A program made the position numbers and the translations under genes. Shown in pieces: positions 8,548-16,947 of a DNA stretch of 64,000 nucleotides (positions within the stretch are counted from its first letter, which is position 1; every line of letters starts with the position of its first letter). Where the stretch lies: the NCBI GenBank assembly GCA_913054135.1, contig CAJXJK010000002.1, positions 62,001 to 126,000 on the forward strand, given 5' to 3'. This stretch comes from an uncultured Flavobacteriales bacterium. Lineage in GTDB: Bacteria > Bacteroidota > Bacteroidia > Flavobacteriales_D > Crocinitomicaceae. Below the pieces are notes generated by a model. The model was not told where the DNA came from, did no database searches, and saw only the letters and a program-made list of their open reading frames with translations.

Positions 8548-10119
8548 TCAAATTTCTGCTTCTCTTCTGCCACTTTTTGAAAAAATCAACAAAAAGATAT
8601 AAACAACCAAGGCGTTAATACCTAATAATTCTGATCCAAACGCGTAGCCAGTTTCAGCTGCCACAAAGGCTTCATGGGCATACCAAATAACAATTGGCAC
8701 CAAGACACAAGTGATTGCGCTCGCAATATCTGGTACAATTCTTTTGGTGGTAATCCCAAACATAAACAATCCTAAAAGTGGTCCGTAAGTATAGCCGGCT
8801 GCCTTAAACAATGCCCAAACTACACTGTCGTCTTTAACATATTTAAAAATGAGAATAGTTATTAAAAGAGCTACCGACATTCCAATATGAGTCCACATTC
8901 GCATTTTCTTAGCGTCCGAATCAAATGCCGAGTTATTTTCAGTCACAGCTTGTTCTGAATCCAGCAAATCATCATCCTTCAATTCTGTAGTTGATTTCTT
9001 AGATCGCTTTTCAATATTTAAGAAATCTACCGAAAATGAAGTTGTTAAGGAAGTAAGGGCAGAATCGGCGCTACTATAGGCGGCCGCCACTAATCCGAGT
9101 AAAAAGAATATCCCAACAGCAAGACCCAAATCTGACTGCAATGCAATTGTTGCAAACAACAAATCTCCGTCACCAGCTTCTTTGGTAGATAAATCTAACC
9201 AAAGAGACATCACATCAGGATTGGCATCAATATACAAGAACAGCAATCCTCCTAATGTTACGAATAGAATATTCACAAAGAATAAAACAACCGCAAAAGA
9301 GAGCATATTTTTCTTGGCGTCATTTTGATCTTTGCAAGTCAAGTTTTTCTGCATCATATCTTGATCAACACCAGTCATACCAAGAGTAATAAACAAACCG
9401 CCTAATAAGCCTTTCCACCAATAATTTGATGCCATGGGGTCTTCTGTTTGCCAAAATGTTCCCATCCCGGCCTCTGAAATTTCATGATAAATATCACCAA
9501 TTGCGATATTTAAGTCATCTGAAATCAAATAGATGCTCAAACCAACAGAAATGAGCATGAATAAGGTTTGTAGCGTATCTGTCCAGATAATAGTTTTGAT
9601 GCCGCCTTTAAAAGTATAGACCCAAATGAGCAGTATACTTAATGCAACTGTTGCCTCAAAAGGAACCCCAAGACTATTGAATACAAAATTTTGAAGCACA
9701 TTGGCTACCAAATACATTCTAAGAGCAGCACCTATTAATCTTGACAAGATGAAAAAACCCGCTCCAATTTTATAAGTAGCAACTCCAAATCTTGTCTCTA
9801 AATAAGCATAAATTGAGGTGAGATTTAGTCTGTAATACAATGGTAACAGCACAAAGGCGATTATGGCATAACCTATAATGTACCCCAGTGCCATCTGTAA
9901 ATAAGTGAACCCTGACCCTTGAATAATACCTGGAATTGAAATAAAGGTTACGCCAGACAATGAAGCACCAATCATACCGAAAGCCACTAAATACCATTTA
10001 CTATTCTTATTTCCGGTAAAAAAAGTATCGTTATCTGCTTTACGGCTAGTTAGATACGATATCAAAACCAGCACTACAAAGTAGCCCACTAGTAATGATA
10101 GTATCAGTGATGTGCTCAT
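8548..10119 (-). CDS. Sodium:solute symporter (SSS family)
   Basis: A 523-residue inner-membrane protein with about 13 hydrophobic helices, the normal size for SSS transporters. The N-terminal NDTFFTGNKNSKWYLVAFGMIGASLSGVTFISIPG is interrupted here for length but carries the conserved sodium-site helix region (GASLSGVTF). AAAYSSADSALTSLTTSFSVDF is also a typical SSS helix 8 signature. A charged cytoplasmic insert sits at about residues 375-405. The substrate cannot be assigned; homologues carry sugars, amino acids or carboxylates. It is divergent from the PLP decarboxylase, with 47 bases between the start codons, so shared control is possible. Confidence 0.87.
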   Translation of the reverse strand: MSTSLILSLLVGYFVVLVLISYLTSRKADNDTFFTGNKNSKWYLVAFGMIGASLSGVTFISIPGIIQGSGFTYLQMALGYIIGYAIIAFVLLPLYYRLNLTSIYAYLETRFGVATYKIGAGFFILSRLIGAALRMYLVANVLQNFVFNSLGVPFEATVALSILLIWVYTFKGGIKTIIWTDTLQTLFMLISVGLSIYLISDDLNIAIGDIYHEISEAGMGTFWQTEDPMASNYWWKGLLGGLFITLGMTGVDQDMMQKNLTCKDQNDAKKNMLSFAVVLFFVNILFVTLGGLLFLYIDANPDVMSLWLDLSTKEAGDGDLLFATIALQSDLGLAVGIFFLLGLVAAAYSSADSALTSLTTSFSVDFLNIEKRSKKSTTELKDDDLLDSEQAVTENNSAFDSDAKKMRMWTHIGMSVALLITILIFKYVKDDSVVWALFKAAGYTYGPLLGLFMFGITTKRIVPDIASAITCVLVPIVIWYAHEAFVAAETGYAFGSELLGINALVVYIFLLIFSKSGRREAEI

Positions 10120-10166
10120 AATTGTTTAACTTAAGACATTCAAATATCCGCATTCATATTCAACTC

Positions 10167-11597
10167 ATGACAGATTTAGTAAAAAAAATATCTGAATTTG
10201 AGAAGCTAAGCGCCCAACTAGAACCAACTCAAAGTGAACGTAATCAATACGTTGAGCAAGTAAGAGATTTTGCAAATGATTTCATTAATAATATTGATGA
10301 GATGGATTCATTTTTCGGGACAGAGGTGAATGCCGACAAACTCAAAGTTAGCAAAGAATCAATTTCTCTTGAAAAGGCCTTGTCGTTATATGATGAAGAG
10401 GTAGTGAAAACAGGAATTTCTGCCGCATCTGGAGGGCACATTGGCTATATACCAGGTGGAGGGATTTACCTATCTGCCATTGCAGATTTTTTGGCAGATG
10501 TGACAAACGAATATGCCGGGATGTACTATGGCGGACCAGGAGCTGTGACGATCGAGAACGAAATGCTAAACTGGTTAAAAGAGGTGTTTAGGTTTCCGAA
10601 ATCGTCAGTAGGTAATTTAACATCTGGAGGATCAATTGCTAATCTAATTGCCCTTACAGCAGCCAGAGATAAGCATGGTATCAAGAATGAAAAAATAACG
10701 TCTTCAGTTATTTACCTGAGTGCGCACGTTCATCATTGTATTCAAAAAGCATTGAGAATTATTGGTCTTGAAGATGTAGTTGTTAGAGAAGTTGAGTTAG
10801 ACGATAATTCAAAAATTATTACGTCCAAATTAAAAGAATTAATTGCTGCTGATAAAGCTGCTGGATTGAATCCATTTCTTGTAATAGCATCTGCCGGAAC
10901 AACTGATACTGGGGCGATTGACCCCTTAGAAGAAATTGGTACTATTGCAAAGAGTAATAACCTTTGGTACCATATTGATGGTGCATACGGAGGTTTTTTT
11001 ATCATAACAGAGAGAGCTAAAAATCAATTTAAAGGAATTGAGATGGCCGATTCTTTAGTTTGTGATCCTCATAAAGGATTGTTTTTACCTTATGGTTTAG
11101 GAGCCGTTTTAGTCAAAGACAAAGAAGCATTATTTAAATCACATCACTATACAGCCAATTATATGCAAGATGCATTTCAAGAAGGAATGCCTTTAAATCC
11201 TGCAGATGTTTCTCCTGAGCTCACCAAACACTTCAGAGGATTAAGGATGTGGTTGCCTTTGCAAATTCATGGAATAGGACCATTTAAGGCTTGTTTAGAA
11301 GAAAAACTTTACTTGACCGATTACTTTAGAGCTGAATTAACAACTAGAGGATTTGAAGTAGGTCCTGAACCGGATCTATCTGTGAGTTACTTTTGGTATC
11401 CTTCAGGAGGTGATGAAAACGACTTCAATAAGCGTCTGATGGAGGAAATTCATAAAGATGGTAGAATCTTCTTGAGCTCGACGAAAGTTCACGGACGTGA
11501 AGTTATTCGAATGGCCATCCTTTCTTTCAGAACTAAGAAGCAAACGATTGATACTTGTTTAGAGATGATTGATAGGTGTTTAGCAAAGCTAATCTAA
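10167..11597 (+). CDS. PLP-dependent group II decarboxylase
   Basis: A 476-residue pyridoxal-phosphate enzyme of the glutamate/aromatic amino acid decarboxylase group. Visible motifs are GNLTSGGSIANL, the cofactor-binding HIDGAYGG, and the PLP-lysine site DPHKG (Lys303). The substrate is not certain: candidates include aromatic amino acids, glutamate or 2,4-diaminobutyrate. I prefer ATG 10167 to the TTG at 10122, because the extra 15 residues (FNLRHSNIRIHIQL) do not fit the family. It is divergent from the symporter and convergent with the GH113-like gene, whose stop lies immediately next to its own. Cytoplasmic. Confidence 0.88.
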   Translation: MTDLVKKISEFEKLSAQLEPTQSERNQYVEQVRDFANDFINNIDEMDSFFGTEVNADKLKVSKESISLEKALSLYDEEVVKTGISAASGGHIGYIPGGGIYLSAIADFLADVTNEYAGMYYGGPGAVTIENEMLNWLKEVFRFPKSSVGNLTSGGSIANLIALTAARDKHGIKNEKITSSVIYLSAHVHHCIQKALRIIGLEDVVVREVELDDNSKIITSKLKELIAADKAAGLNPFLVIASAGTTDTGAIDPLEEIGTIAKSNNLWYHIDGAYGGFFIITERAKNQFKGIEMADSLVCDPHKGLFLPYGLGAVLVKDKEALFKSHHYTANYMQDAFQEGMPLNPADVSPELTKHFRGLRMWLPLQIHGIGPFKACLEEKLYLTDYFRAELTTRGFEVGPEPDLSVSYFWYPSGGDENDFNKRLMEEIHKDGRIFLSSTKVHGREVIRMAILSFRTKKQTIDTCLEMIDRCLAKLI

Positions 11598-12581
11598 TTA
11601 ATCTCCGTAATACTTCTTCACGGTTTCCTCGGCCAATTTATTTTGTGGCGTAAAATCAGTATCCCCTCTTCCACCAGCATGTTCATGATCATGATACCAT
11701 TTCCAAATGAAGCCTCCTTTAAACCAAGACTTTTTCCAAATGGTTTGAAAGAAGGATTTGAAGGCTATATCTTGAACTTTTTCAGAAAACTTACCATCAT
11801 CCTTATGCTCCCATGGAGAGATTGTTGCTTTGCTTGTACTTTTAAATCCGAATTCGGTGAAAACGATTTTCTTCTTTTTTAAACTTGAAAACTGCTCTAT
11901 GATTGGCATAATCGTCTTCCATGACTTCACCAACTCTGAGAGTTTTGGATTCTCTGCTATACTCAAAGGAAAGTATGAATCGATTCCGATATAATCTAGT
12001 TGATCCCAAAATGGAACTTTTTGGTAATCATCCCAGTTGGCTGCATAAATGAGTTTCCCTTTATATTTAGCTCTAACGTCTTTTATCAGACCTTTCCAAA
12101 ATTCGGGTCTGGCTTCTACAAACTTCCCCCACTCTGTCCCAATTGAAAACATTTCAACCTTTTCTTCAGCAGCCATTTCAACAAATGCCATAATGTATGA
12201 CTTATAACTCTTTTCAAAAGTCTTCCATTCTTCTTCAGTTTCGCAAGAGTAAATGCCTGTATAAGTGCTGTGTCCAATCCAAATATGTGGTTTTATCATC
12301 ACTTTTAAACCTTGAGATTTCGCAAGCTTAACGCAGGCTCTGATAGCTTCAGGACGTTCACCAACCCATTGAAACTTTGAGTCAAACATCACTTCATGAT
12401 CTTTCAAAAAAGCATAGGGTACTATTGATATCCAATTCGCATTGATTTCTGCAATTGGTTTAATATCTGAGATTGAAGTCTTTTTATTAGAGGCAGAAAA
12501 AGAAACCCCTTTAAAGCTAATGTTATCACCACCATATCCTGACAAAGAAAAAGTAAGTAGAAGTATTAAGAGTATTTTCAT
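11598..12581 (-). CDS. GH113-like secreted glycoside hydrolase
   Basis: A 327-residue protein with a short signal peptide (MKILLILLLTFSLSGYG). The rest is a TIM barrel resembling glycoside hydrolase family 113, whose characterised members are beta-mannanases. The predicted acid/base is Glu150 in FSIGTEWGKF and the nucleophile Glu243 in VFTEFGFKS. YIGIDSYFPL and WIGHSTYTG are other barrel-edge motifs of the family. It is the last gene of a minus-strand operon: its ATG overlaps the lipoprotein stop by one base. Substrate inferred only from the family; no other mannan genes are nearby. Confidence 0.82.
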   Translation of the reverse strand: MKILLILLLTFSLSGYGGDNISFKGVSFSASNKKTSISDIKPIAEINANWISIVPYAFLKDHEVMFDSKFQWVGERPEAIRACVKLAKSQGLKVMIKPHIWIGHSTYTGIYSCETEEEWKTFEKSYKSYIMAFVEMAAEEKVEMFSIGTEWGKFVEARPEFWKGLIKDVRAKYKGKLIYAANWDDYQKVPFWDQLDYIGIDSYFPLSIAENPKLSELVKSWKTIMPIIEQFSSLKKKKIVFTEFGFKSTSKATISPWEHKDDGKFSEKVQDIAFKSFFQTIWKKSWFKGGFIWKWYHDHEHAGGRGDTDFTPQNKLAEETVKKYYGD

Positions 12582-13318
12582 TAGTTAGTCGTAAATTCTT
12601 TTGTGGCTGCCACATTCACCCAATTATCATCACTAACAGCCATCAAGGTGAAAGTATAATGTTCTCCATTGTTTAAAAATGGAACAGGAAATTCTCTAAT
12701 GTTAATTACCACATTTGAAGTATTATAAAAGTTGAAGAACTTATCTGTTGTGTAAGTTCCTGAAATCAAATCGCCATGTTTATCAGCCACTACTTGAAAG
12801 TAAATCACATTTTCTGCATGTGTTCCATCATTCCAGCTGAACATAGGTTCAATTCCGTTTTCACTTATTGTTATCAAATTTTGGTCCGTTTCTGTTTCCC
12901 TAGTTTTATGCAGGATTTTTATTGGATCCGAAACTCTCAAAGAATCACCAACCACATAGGTCACAATCCCCCAGTGTTCTTTAGCTGCACTAATTTTAAA
13001 TTTTCTCAAATAACCATTGAAAACCTGTTCTGAACTGGCCGAATTATATTCTTTGTACTCAGAGAAATTATTTTTATCAGCCTTTAAATTTTTAGTGGCG
13101 AAATACTTGAAATTACTCGCTCCATCTTCAGGATAAAAGAATACCGAAATAGGTTTTTTAGTATCATCAGCAAATCCATCCTTATCACCAGCTGCACAAG
13201 CAATGAGCCATTCATTTGATTGTGGATAGGTAGAAATATAATCACTCAATTTATCTCCTTTGGCCTTGTTACATCCAATCAAGACAAATAGAATCAAGAT
13301 ATATCCTACTCGTCTCAT
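12581..13318 (-). CDS. Predicted lipoprotein of unknown function
   Basis: A 245-residue protein with a lipoprotein signal peptide; the lipobox LIGC puts the lipidated cysteine at residue 16. The mature part is mostly beta strand, with an Ig/fibronectin-like pattern in the C-terminal half (YTFTLMAVSDDNWVN), and I do not recognise the family. It lies between a CoA-binding protein (4-base ATGA overlap) and the GH113-like hydrolase (1-base overlap). It is therefore co-translated and possibly functionally linked to the hydrolase as a surface binding protein. Confidence 0.75.
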   Translation of the reverse strand: MRRVGYILILFVLIGCNKAKGDKLSDYISTYPQSNEWLIACAAGDKDGFADDTKKPISVFFYPEDGASNFKYFATKNLKADKNNFSEYKEYNSASSEQVFNGYLRKFKISAAKEHWGIVTYVVGDSLRVSDPIKILHKTRETETDQNLITISENGIEPMFSWNDGTHAENVIYFQVVADKHGDLISGTYTTDKFFNFYNTSNVVINIREFPVPFLNNGEHYTFTLMAVSDDNWVNVAATKEFTTN

Positions 13319-13695
13319 ACCAATTGAATTTCATCAAATTGATTTGTTCTCAATAAAACAAGTGTACAAGCTTGCTCAGTTTGAATGCCAGACTTCTCTA
13401 ATTCTCGAGCAAATTCAGGATTCTCAGTTCCGGGGTTAAAAATCACCCTTTTCGGATTCAAATTAATGATATAAGCTTTGTATTCTTCTTGGTTCACTGG
13501 ACTCAAGTACATAGTTACCGTATCTATATCGGTATATGCCCATTTTTCTTTTTGAATAGAAACTTCCCTTATTTCACCTTCTCTTCTGCCCAAAGCTTTT
13601 ACTTCATGTCCAAAATCTAATAACATGTTAATTGCAATATTTGAATACCTTTCAGCCTTCAAACTAGCTCCTACAACCAATACTTTCTGTGCCAT
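13315..13695 (-). CDS. CoA-binding domain protein (YccU-like)
   Basis: A 126-residue Rossmann-fold protein of the CoA_binding_2 family. The N-terminal KVLVVGASLKAERYSN gives the nucleotide-binding loop, followed by AIKxL-type helix residues and the terminal ACTLVLLRTNQF. Family members bind coenzyme A, but their role is not settled. It is first in a three-gene minus operon with the lipoprotein and the GH113-like hydrolase; the functional link is not obvious. No strong promoter match is visible in the 97 bases shared with panB. Confidence 0.82.
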   Translation of the reverse strand: MAQKVLVVGASLKAERYSNIAINMLLDFGHEVKALGRREGEIREVSIQKEKWAYTDIDTVTMYLSPVNQEEYKAYIINLNPKRVIFNPGTENPEFARELEKSGIQTEQACTLVLLRTNQFDEIQLV

Positions 13696-13764
13696 ATTGT
13701 AAATATAGACGTTTTCAAACCTTTTTATTTACCGATTATCAATCAATGCTAATCGTGAAATTCC

Positions 13765-13772
13765 TACTTTTG
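13765..13772 (+). promoter_or_regulatory. -7 element (TACTTTTG) upstream of panB
   Basis: An exact TAnnTTTG match lies 20 bases before the panB start. No clear -33 TTG is present at the usual distance. Confidence 0.5.
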
Positions 13773-13792
13773 ACAAAATTATTCTTTTAAAG

Positions 13793-14608
13793 ATGTCAGT
13801 ACACAAAGACGTAAAGCGCATAACGACTCATGTTTTGCAAGAAATGAAATCCAATAATGAGAAGATTTCTATGCTTACTGGTTACGATTATTCAATGGCT
13901 AAAATATTGGATAAGGCCGGAGTTGATATAATTCTTGTTGGAGATTCGGCTTCAAATGTAATGGCTGGGCACGAAACGACCTTACCTATTACGCTAAATG
14001 AGATGATCTATCATGCCTCTTCAGTTGTTAGAGCAGTAGAACGCGCATTGGTAGTTGTTGATTTGCCATTTGGTTCTTATCAAGGAAACTCAAGAGAAGC
14101 ACTGTCATCTGCAATTAGAATAATGAAGGAAACTGGTGGTCACTCTGTAAAGTTAGAAGGTGGAAAGGAAGTACTTGAATCTATTCAAAGAATTCTTACC
14201 GCGGGTATCCCAGTTATGGGTCACTTAGGATTAACTCCTCAATCTATTTACAAGTTTGGAACTTATACAGTTAGAGCAAAAGAAGAAGAGGAAGCGCAAA
14301 GACTAATTGAAGACGCGAAGCTTTTAGAAGATGCTGGATGTTTTGCATTGATATTAGAAAAGATTCCGGCTGCACTCGGAGCACAAGTTGCTGAGGCATT
14401 AACTATTCCTGTAATCGGAATTGGTGCTGGAGGAGGCATGGACGGCCAAGTATTGGTAAGTCACGACATGCTTGGGATTAACAATGACTTCAACCCAAGG
14501 TTTTTAAGAAAATATCACAATCTGTATGAAGAGATGTTTAAATCTTTTCAATCATATATCAAGGATGTAAGATCTGGAGATTTCCCTAACGAAAATGAGC
14601 AGTACTAA
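13793..14608 (+). CDS. panB: 3-methyl-2-oxobutanoate hydroxymethyltransferase
   Basis: A 271-residue cytoplasmic enzyme of the usual PanB length. It transfers a hydroxymethyl group from methylene-tetrahydrofolate to 2-oxoisovalerate, making ketopantoate for pantothenate and CoA. The active-site segments [34 protein letters not shown] (metal-binding Asp) and VKLEGG are clear, as is [18 protein letters not shown]. It overlaps the RluA-type gene by 14 bases, so they are co-translated. No other pan genes are in view. Confidence 0.97.
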   Translation: MSVHKDVKRITTHVLQEMKSNNEKISMLTGYDYSMAKILDKAGVDIILVGDSASNVMAGHETTLPITLNEMIYHASSVVRAVERALVVVDLPFGSYQGNSREALSSAIRIMKETGGHSVKLEGGKEVLESIQRILTAGIPVMGHLGLTPQSIYKFGTYTVRAKEEEEAQRLIEDAKLLEDAGCFALILEKIPAALGAQVAEALTIPVIGIGAGGGMDGQVLVSHDMLGINNDFNPRFLRKYHNLYEEMFKSFQSYIKDVRSGDFPNENEQY

Positions 14609-15287
14609 GGGAAACTTAAAGGTCATTTATGAAGACAATCATTTGATTGTTGTCAACAAGCGCTCAGGTGATATTGTTCAAGGAGACAGAACCGGCGACA
14701 AACCGTTGAACGAAGTTGTTAAAGACTACATCAAAGTCAAATACAATAAGCCTGGTGACGTGTATCTGGGGACAGTTCATAGGCTAGACCGACCTACTTC
14801 AGGAATCGTAATCTTCGCTAGGACTTCAAAAGCTTTAACGAGAATGAACAAGCTTTTTGCAGATAAGAATATCCAAAAAACTTATTGGGCGGTTACCGAA
14901 AAGGCTCCAGCTCAAAAAATAGGATTCTTGAATGATTGGCTTCAAAAAAATGAGAAGCAGAATAAGAGTTATGTAATGAAAAAAGGGCAAGGCAAAGAAG
15001 CCGAACTTAATTACAAAGTCTTAGGACATTCAGATAAATATCATTTGGTTGAAGTCCAGCCAAAAACAGGACGTCATCATCAAATTAGAGTTCAGCTTTC
15101 TTCAATTGGCGCAATTATTAAAGGAGACCTTAAGTATGGCGCTAAGCGTTCAAACAAAGATGGATCAATTCATTTATTGGCCAGAAAAATAGAATTTATA
15201 CATCCTGTAAAGCAAGAACCAATTAGCATTACAGCTGAACCACCTGAAGATCCTGTTTGGGACTTTTTTGCGAAGAAGTTTCAATAA
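14595..15287 (+). CDS. RluA-family pseudouridine synthase
   Basis: A 230-residue RNA pseudouridine synthase with no S4 domain, so it is the short RluA form. The catalytic motif HRLDRPTSG has Asp65 as nucleophile. The later [20 protein letters not shown] is the family's conserved RNA-binding core. It isomerises uridine in rRNA or tRNA; the exact site is not predictable. The start at 14595 lies inside the panB end (14-base overlap, different frame). The 3' end overlaps the convergent arfB gene by 7 bases. Confidence 0.93.
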   Translation: MSSTKGNLKVIYEDNHLIVVNKRSGDIVQGDRTGDKPLNEVVKDYIKVKYNKPGDVYLGTVHRLDRPTSGIVIFARTSKALTRMNKLFADKNIQKTYWAVTEKAPAQKIGFLNDWLQKNEKQNKSYVMKKGQGKEAELNYKVLGHSDKYHLVEVQPKTGRHHQIRVQLSSIGAIIKGDLKYGAKRSNKDGSIHLLARKIEFIHPVKQEPISITAEPPEDPVWDFFAKKFQ

Positions 15288-15706
15288 TCCTCTCTCCTAG
15301 GCTTTCTTCGATTCTCTTTCTTCGCCTTATGAGCCTTTTTATCTTTAGCTCTTGCAGCCTTCTTTCCTTTTGATACCTTAGTGGGAATCCTTTTCTTTTG
15401 CACGGCCAGAGCATCTTCTAGCAGACTTTTCAATCGCTCAATTGCCAATTCTTTGTTTCTCAATTGAGATCTCGTTTCAGAACAGCTTAGTCTCAATACA
15501 CCATGTGAAATTCGATTATGAAGATTTCGTTTTAAACGTTCTTTTTGATAATAGGTGAAAAGTTCGGTCGCTTCTAAATCAAATAGGACATCAACTTTGG
15601 TCTCTACCTTGTTGACATTTTGACCTCCTTTACCTCCACTTCGTGAAGTCTCAAATTTCAATTCTCTATCTAACTGTAGAAGCTTGTATTTGAGTGAGGG
15701 TTGCAT
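15281..15706 (-). CDS. arfB: Alternative ribosome-rescue factor, peptidyl-tRNA hydrolase
   Basis: A 141-residue protein with the release-factor motif GGQ at residues 27-29, inside [18 protein letters not shown]. This is followed by a highly basic, lysine-rich tail ([18 protein letters not shown]). This combination defines ArfB/YaeJ, which enters the empty mRNA channel of stalled ribosomes with the tail and hydrolyses peptidyl-tRNA. Length matches the family. It is coupled to the upstream rRNA methyltransferase by a 1-base overlap, which makes a small translation-related operon. Confidence 0.95.
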   Translation of the reverse strand: MQPSLKYKLLQLDRELKFETSRSGGKGGQNVNKVETKVDVLFDLEATELFTYYQKERLKRNLHNRISHGVLRLSCSETRSQLRNKELAIERLKSLLEDALAVQKKRIPTKVSKGKKAARAKDKKAHKAKKENRRKPRREDY

Positions 15707-16863
15707 TATTTTTTTACGCCGTACTTATGCTCTATCATAGAGCCCTTGAAAATGTCGTACTTTCTAAAATCACAACTTAGCGAACCATTATAGACCTGAA
15801 TCTTTTTAGAAGGTTTCAATTCGATTCTCTTGAAAGCATCAAAGTTTGAGCTTAGAACCCAGCAAGTATATCCTGGGCATTGCTTTTTGAAAAAGTCACC
15901 CATGTCTTTATAAACATCCCAAATTGCGAAATCATCTAAACGTTCACCATATGGCGGATTACAAATTAAAGTACCTCCATCTTCAGGGGGAACAGCATCC
16001 TTAAAATCCTTTACTTCAAAAGAAACTGTCTTGCTCAATGGCAATGCTTTTACATTGTCTCTTGCTTTTAGAATTACGTCTCCATCTGTATCAGATCCGA
16101 CAATAGTGAACCCTAAATCTCTCTTAGGCACCTTAGGTGCTTCATCATAAATATCTTGCCACAACTGCTTATCAAAATCTGGCCAGTTCATGAAGGCATA
16201 TTGCTTTCTTGAAATGTTTGACGGAATTCCATTTGCCATTAATGCGGCTTCAATTGGTAAAGTACCAGAACCACACATTATATCTACAAAGTTAGACTTC
16301 ATGTCCCATCCTGAAAGATAGATTAGCCCAGCAGCAACAACTTCATTTAAAGGTGCCAAACCGGTACCTTTTCTGTATCCTCTTTGAAAAAGAGGCGCTC
16401 CAGAACTGTTAATTGAAACAGTACAATCGTTTTGAGAAATATGGATATCAAAAACCACATGAGGACTCTTAGTATCAACAGATGGTCTTTGACCAACTTT
16501 ATCATTAAAGAAATCTGCAATAGCATCTTTCAATAATAACATTGGGTACTTCGTATAAGAAAATTCAGGTGAATTCACAGCTCCCTTAACCGCAAAGGTT
16601 TTGTTAGGAGTCATGTATTGACTAAAGTTGAACTTAGAAAATTCTCTCTTTAAGTCTTTCTCATCTCTAAATGAGAAAGATTTAATTGGGACCAATATTG
16701 AAATAGCTGTTCTCAACCATAAGTTGGTTGTGTAGAGCATTTTCTTATCTCCTTCAAACTCCACCACTCTATTCCCTATCTTGATTGATTTTGCTCCAAG
16801 TTCTTTCAACTCATCAGCAAGTACATTTTCAAATCCGTAAAGGGTTTTAGCTACAATTTTCAT
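15706..16863 (-). CDS. THUMP-domain RNA methyltransferase (RlmL N-terminal-like)
   Basis: A 385-residue class I SAM-dependent methyltransferase. An N-terminal THUMP region covers about residues 1-150 ([15 protein letters not shown] at the start). The catalytic domain has the SAM-binding [15 protein letters not shown] and the N-methyltransferase signature NPPYGERL near residue 300. This matches the RlmL/YcbY N-terminal half, which makes m2G2445 in 23S rRNA. The RlmK half of the E. coli fusion is absent, as in many Bacteroidota. A -7 element lies 14 bases before the ATG. Operon with arfB. Confidence 0.92.
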   Translation of the reverse strand: MKIVAKTLYGFENVLADELKELGAKSIKIGNRVVEFEGDKKMLYTTNLWLRTAISILVPIKSFSFRDEKDLKREFSKFNFSQYMTPNKTFAVKGAVNSPEFSYTKYPMLLLKDAIADFFNDKVGQRPSVDTKSPHVVFDIHISQNDCTVSINSSGAPLFQRGYRKGTGLAPLNEVVAAGLIYLSGWDMKSNFVDIMCGSGTLPIEAALMANGIPSNISRKQYAFMNWPDFDKQLWQDIYDEAPKVPKRDLGFTIVGSDTDGDVILKARDNVKALPLSKTVSFEVKDFKDAVPPEDGGTLICNPPYGERLDDFAIWDVYKDMGDFFKKQCPGYTCWVLSSNFDAFKRIELKPSKKIQVYNGSLSCDFRKYDIFKGSMIEHKYGVKK

Positions 16864-16877
16864 ACTCCAATTTTGGG

Positions 16878-16885
16878 CAAAGATA
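16878..16885 (-). promoter_or_regulatory. -7 element (TATCTTTG) of the RlmL-like gene
   Basis: An exact TAnnTTTG match on the minus strand lies 14 bases before the start codon. No clear -33 box is visible. Confidence 0.5.
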
Positions 16886-16930
16886 CAATTTGACAGACAC
16901 TAATACTCATGAGAATTGATTTGGATTCCC

Positions 16931-16938
16931 TATTTTTG
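16931..16938 (+). promoter_or_regulatory. -7 element (TATTTTTG) of the patatin gene
   Basis: An exact TAnnTTTG match lies 9 bases before the GTG start. If used, the leader would be only a few bases long. Confidence 0.5.
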
Positions 16939-16947
16939 GTCTAATCA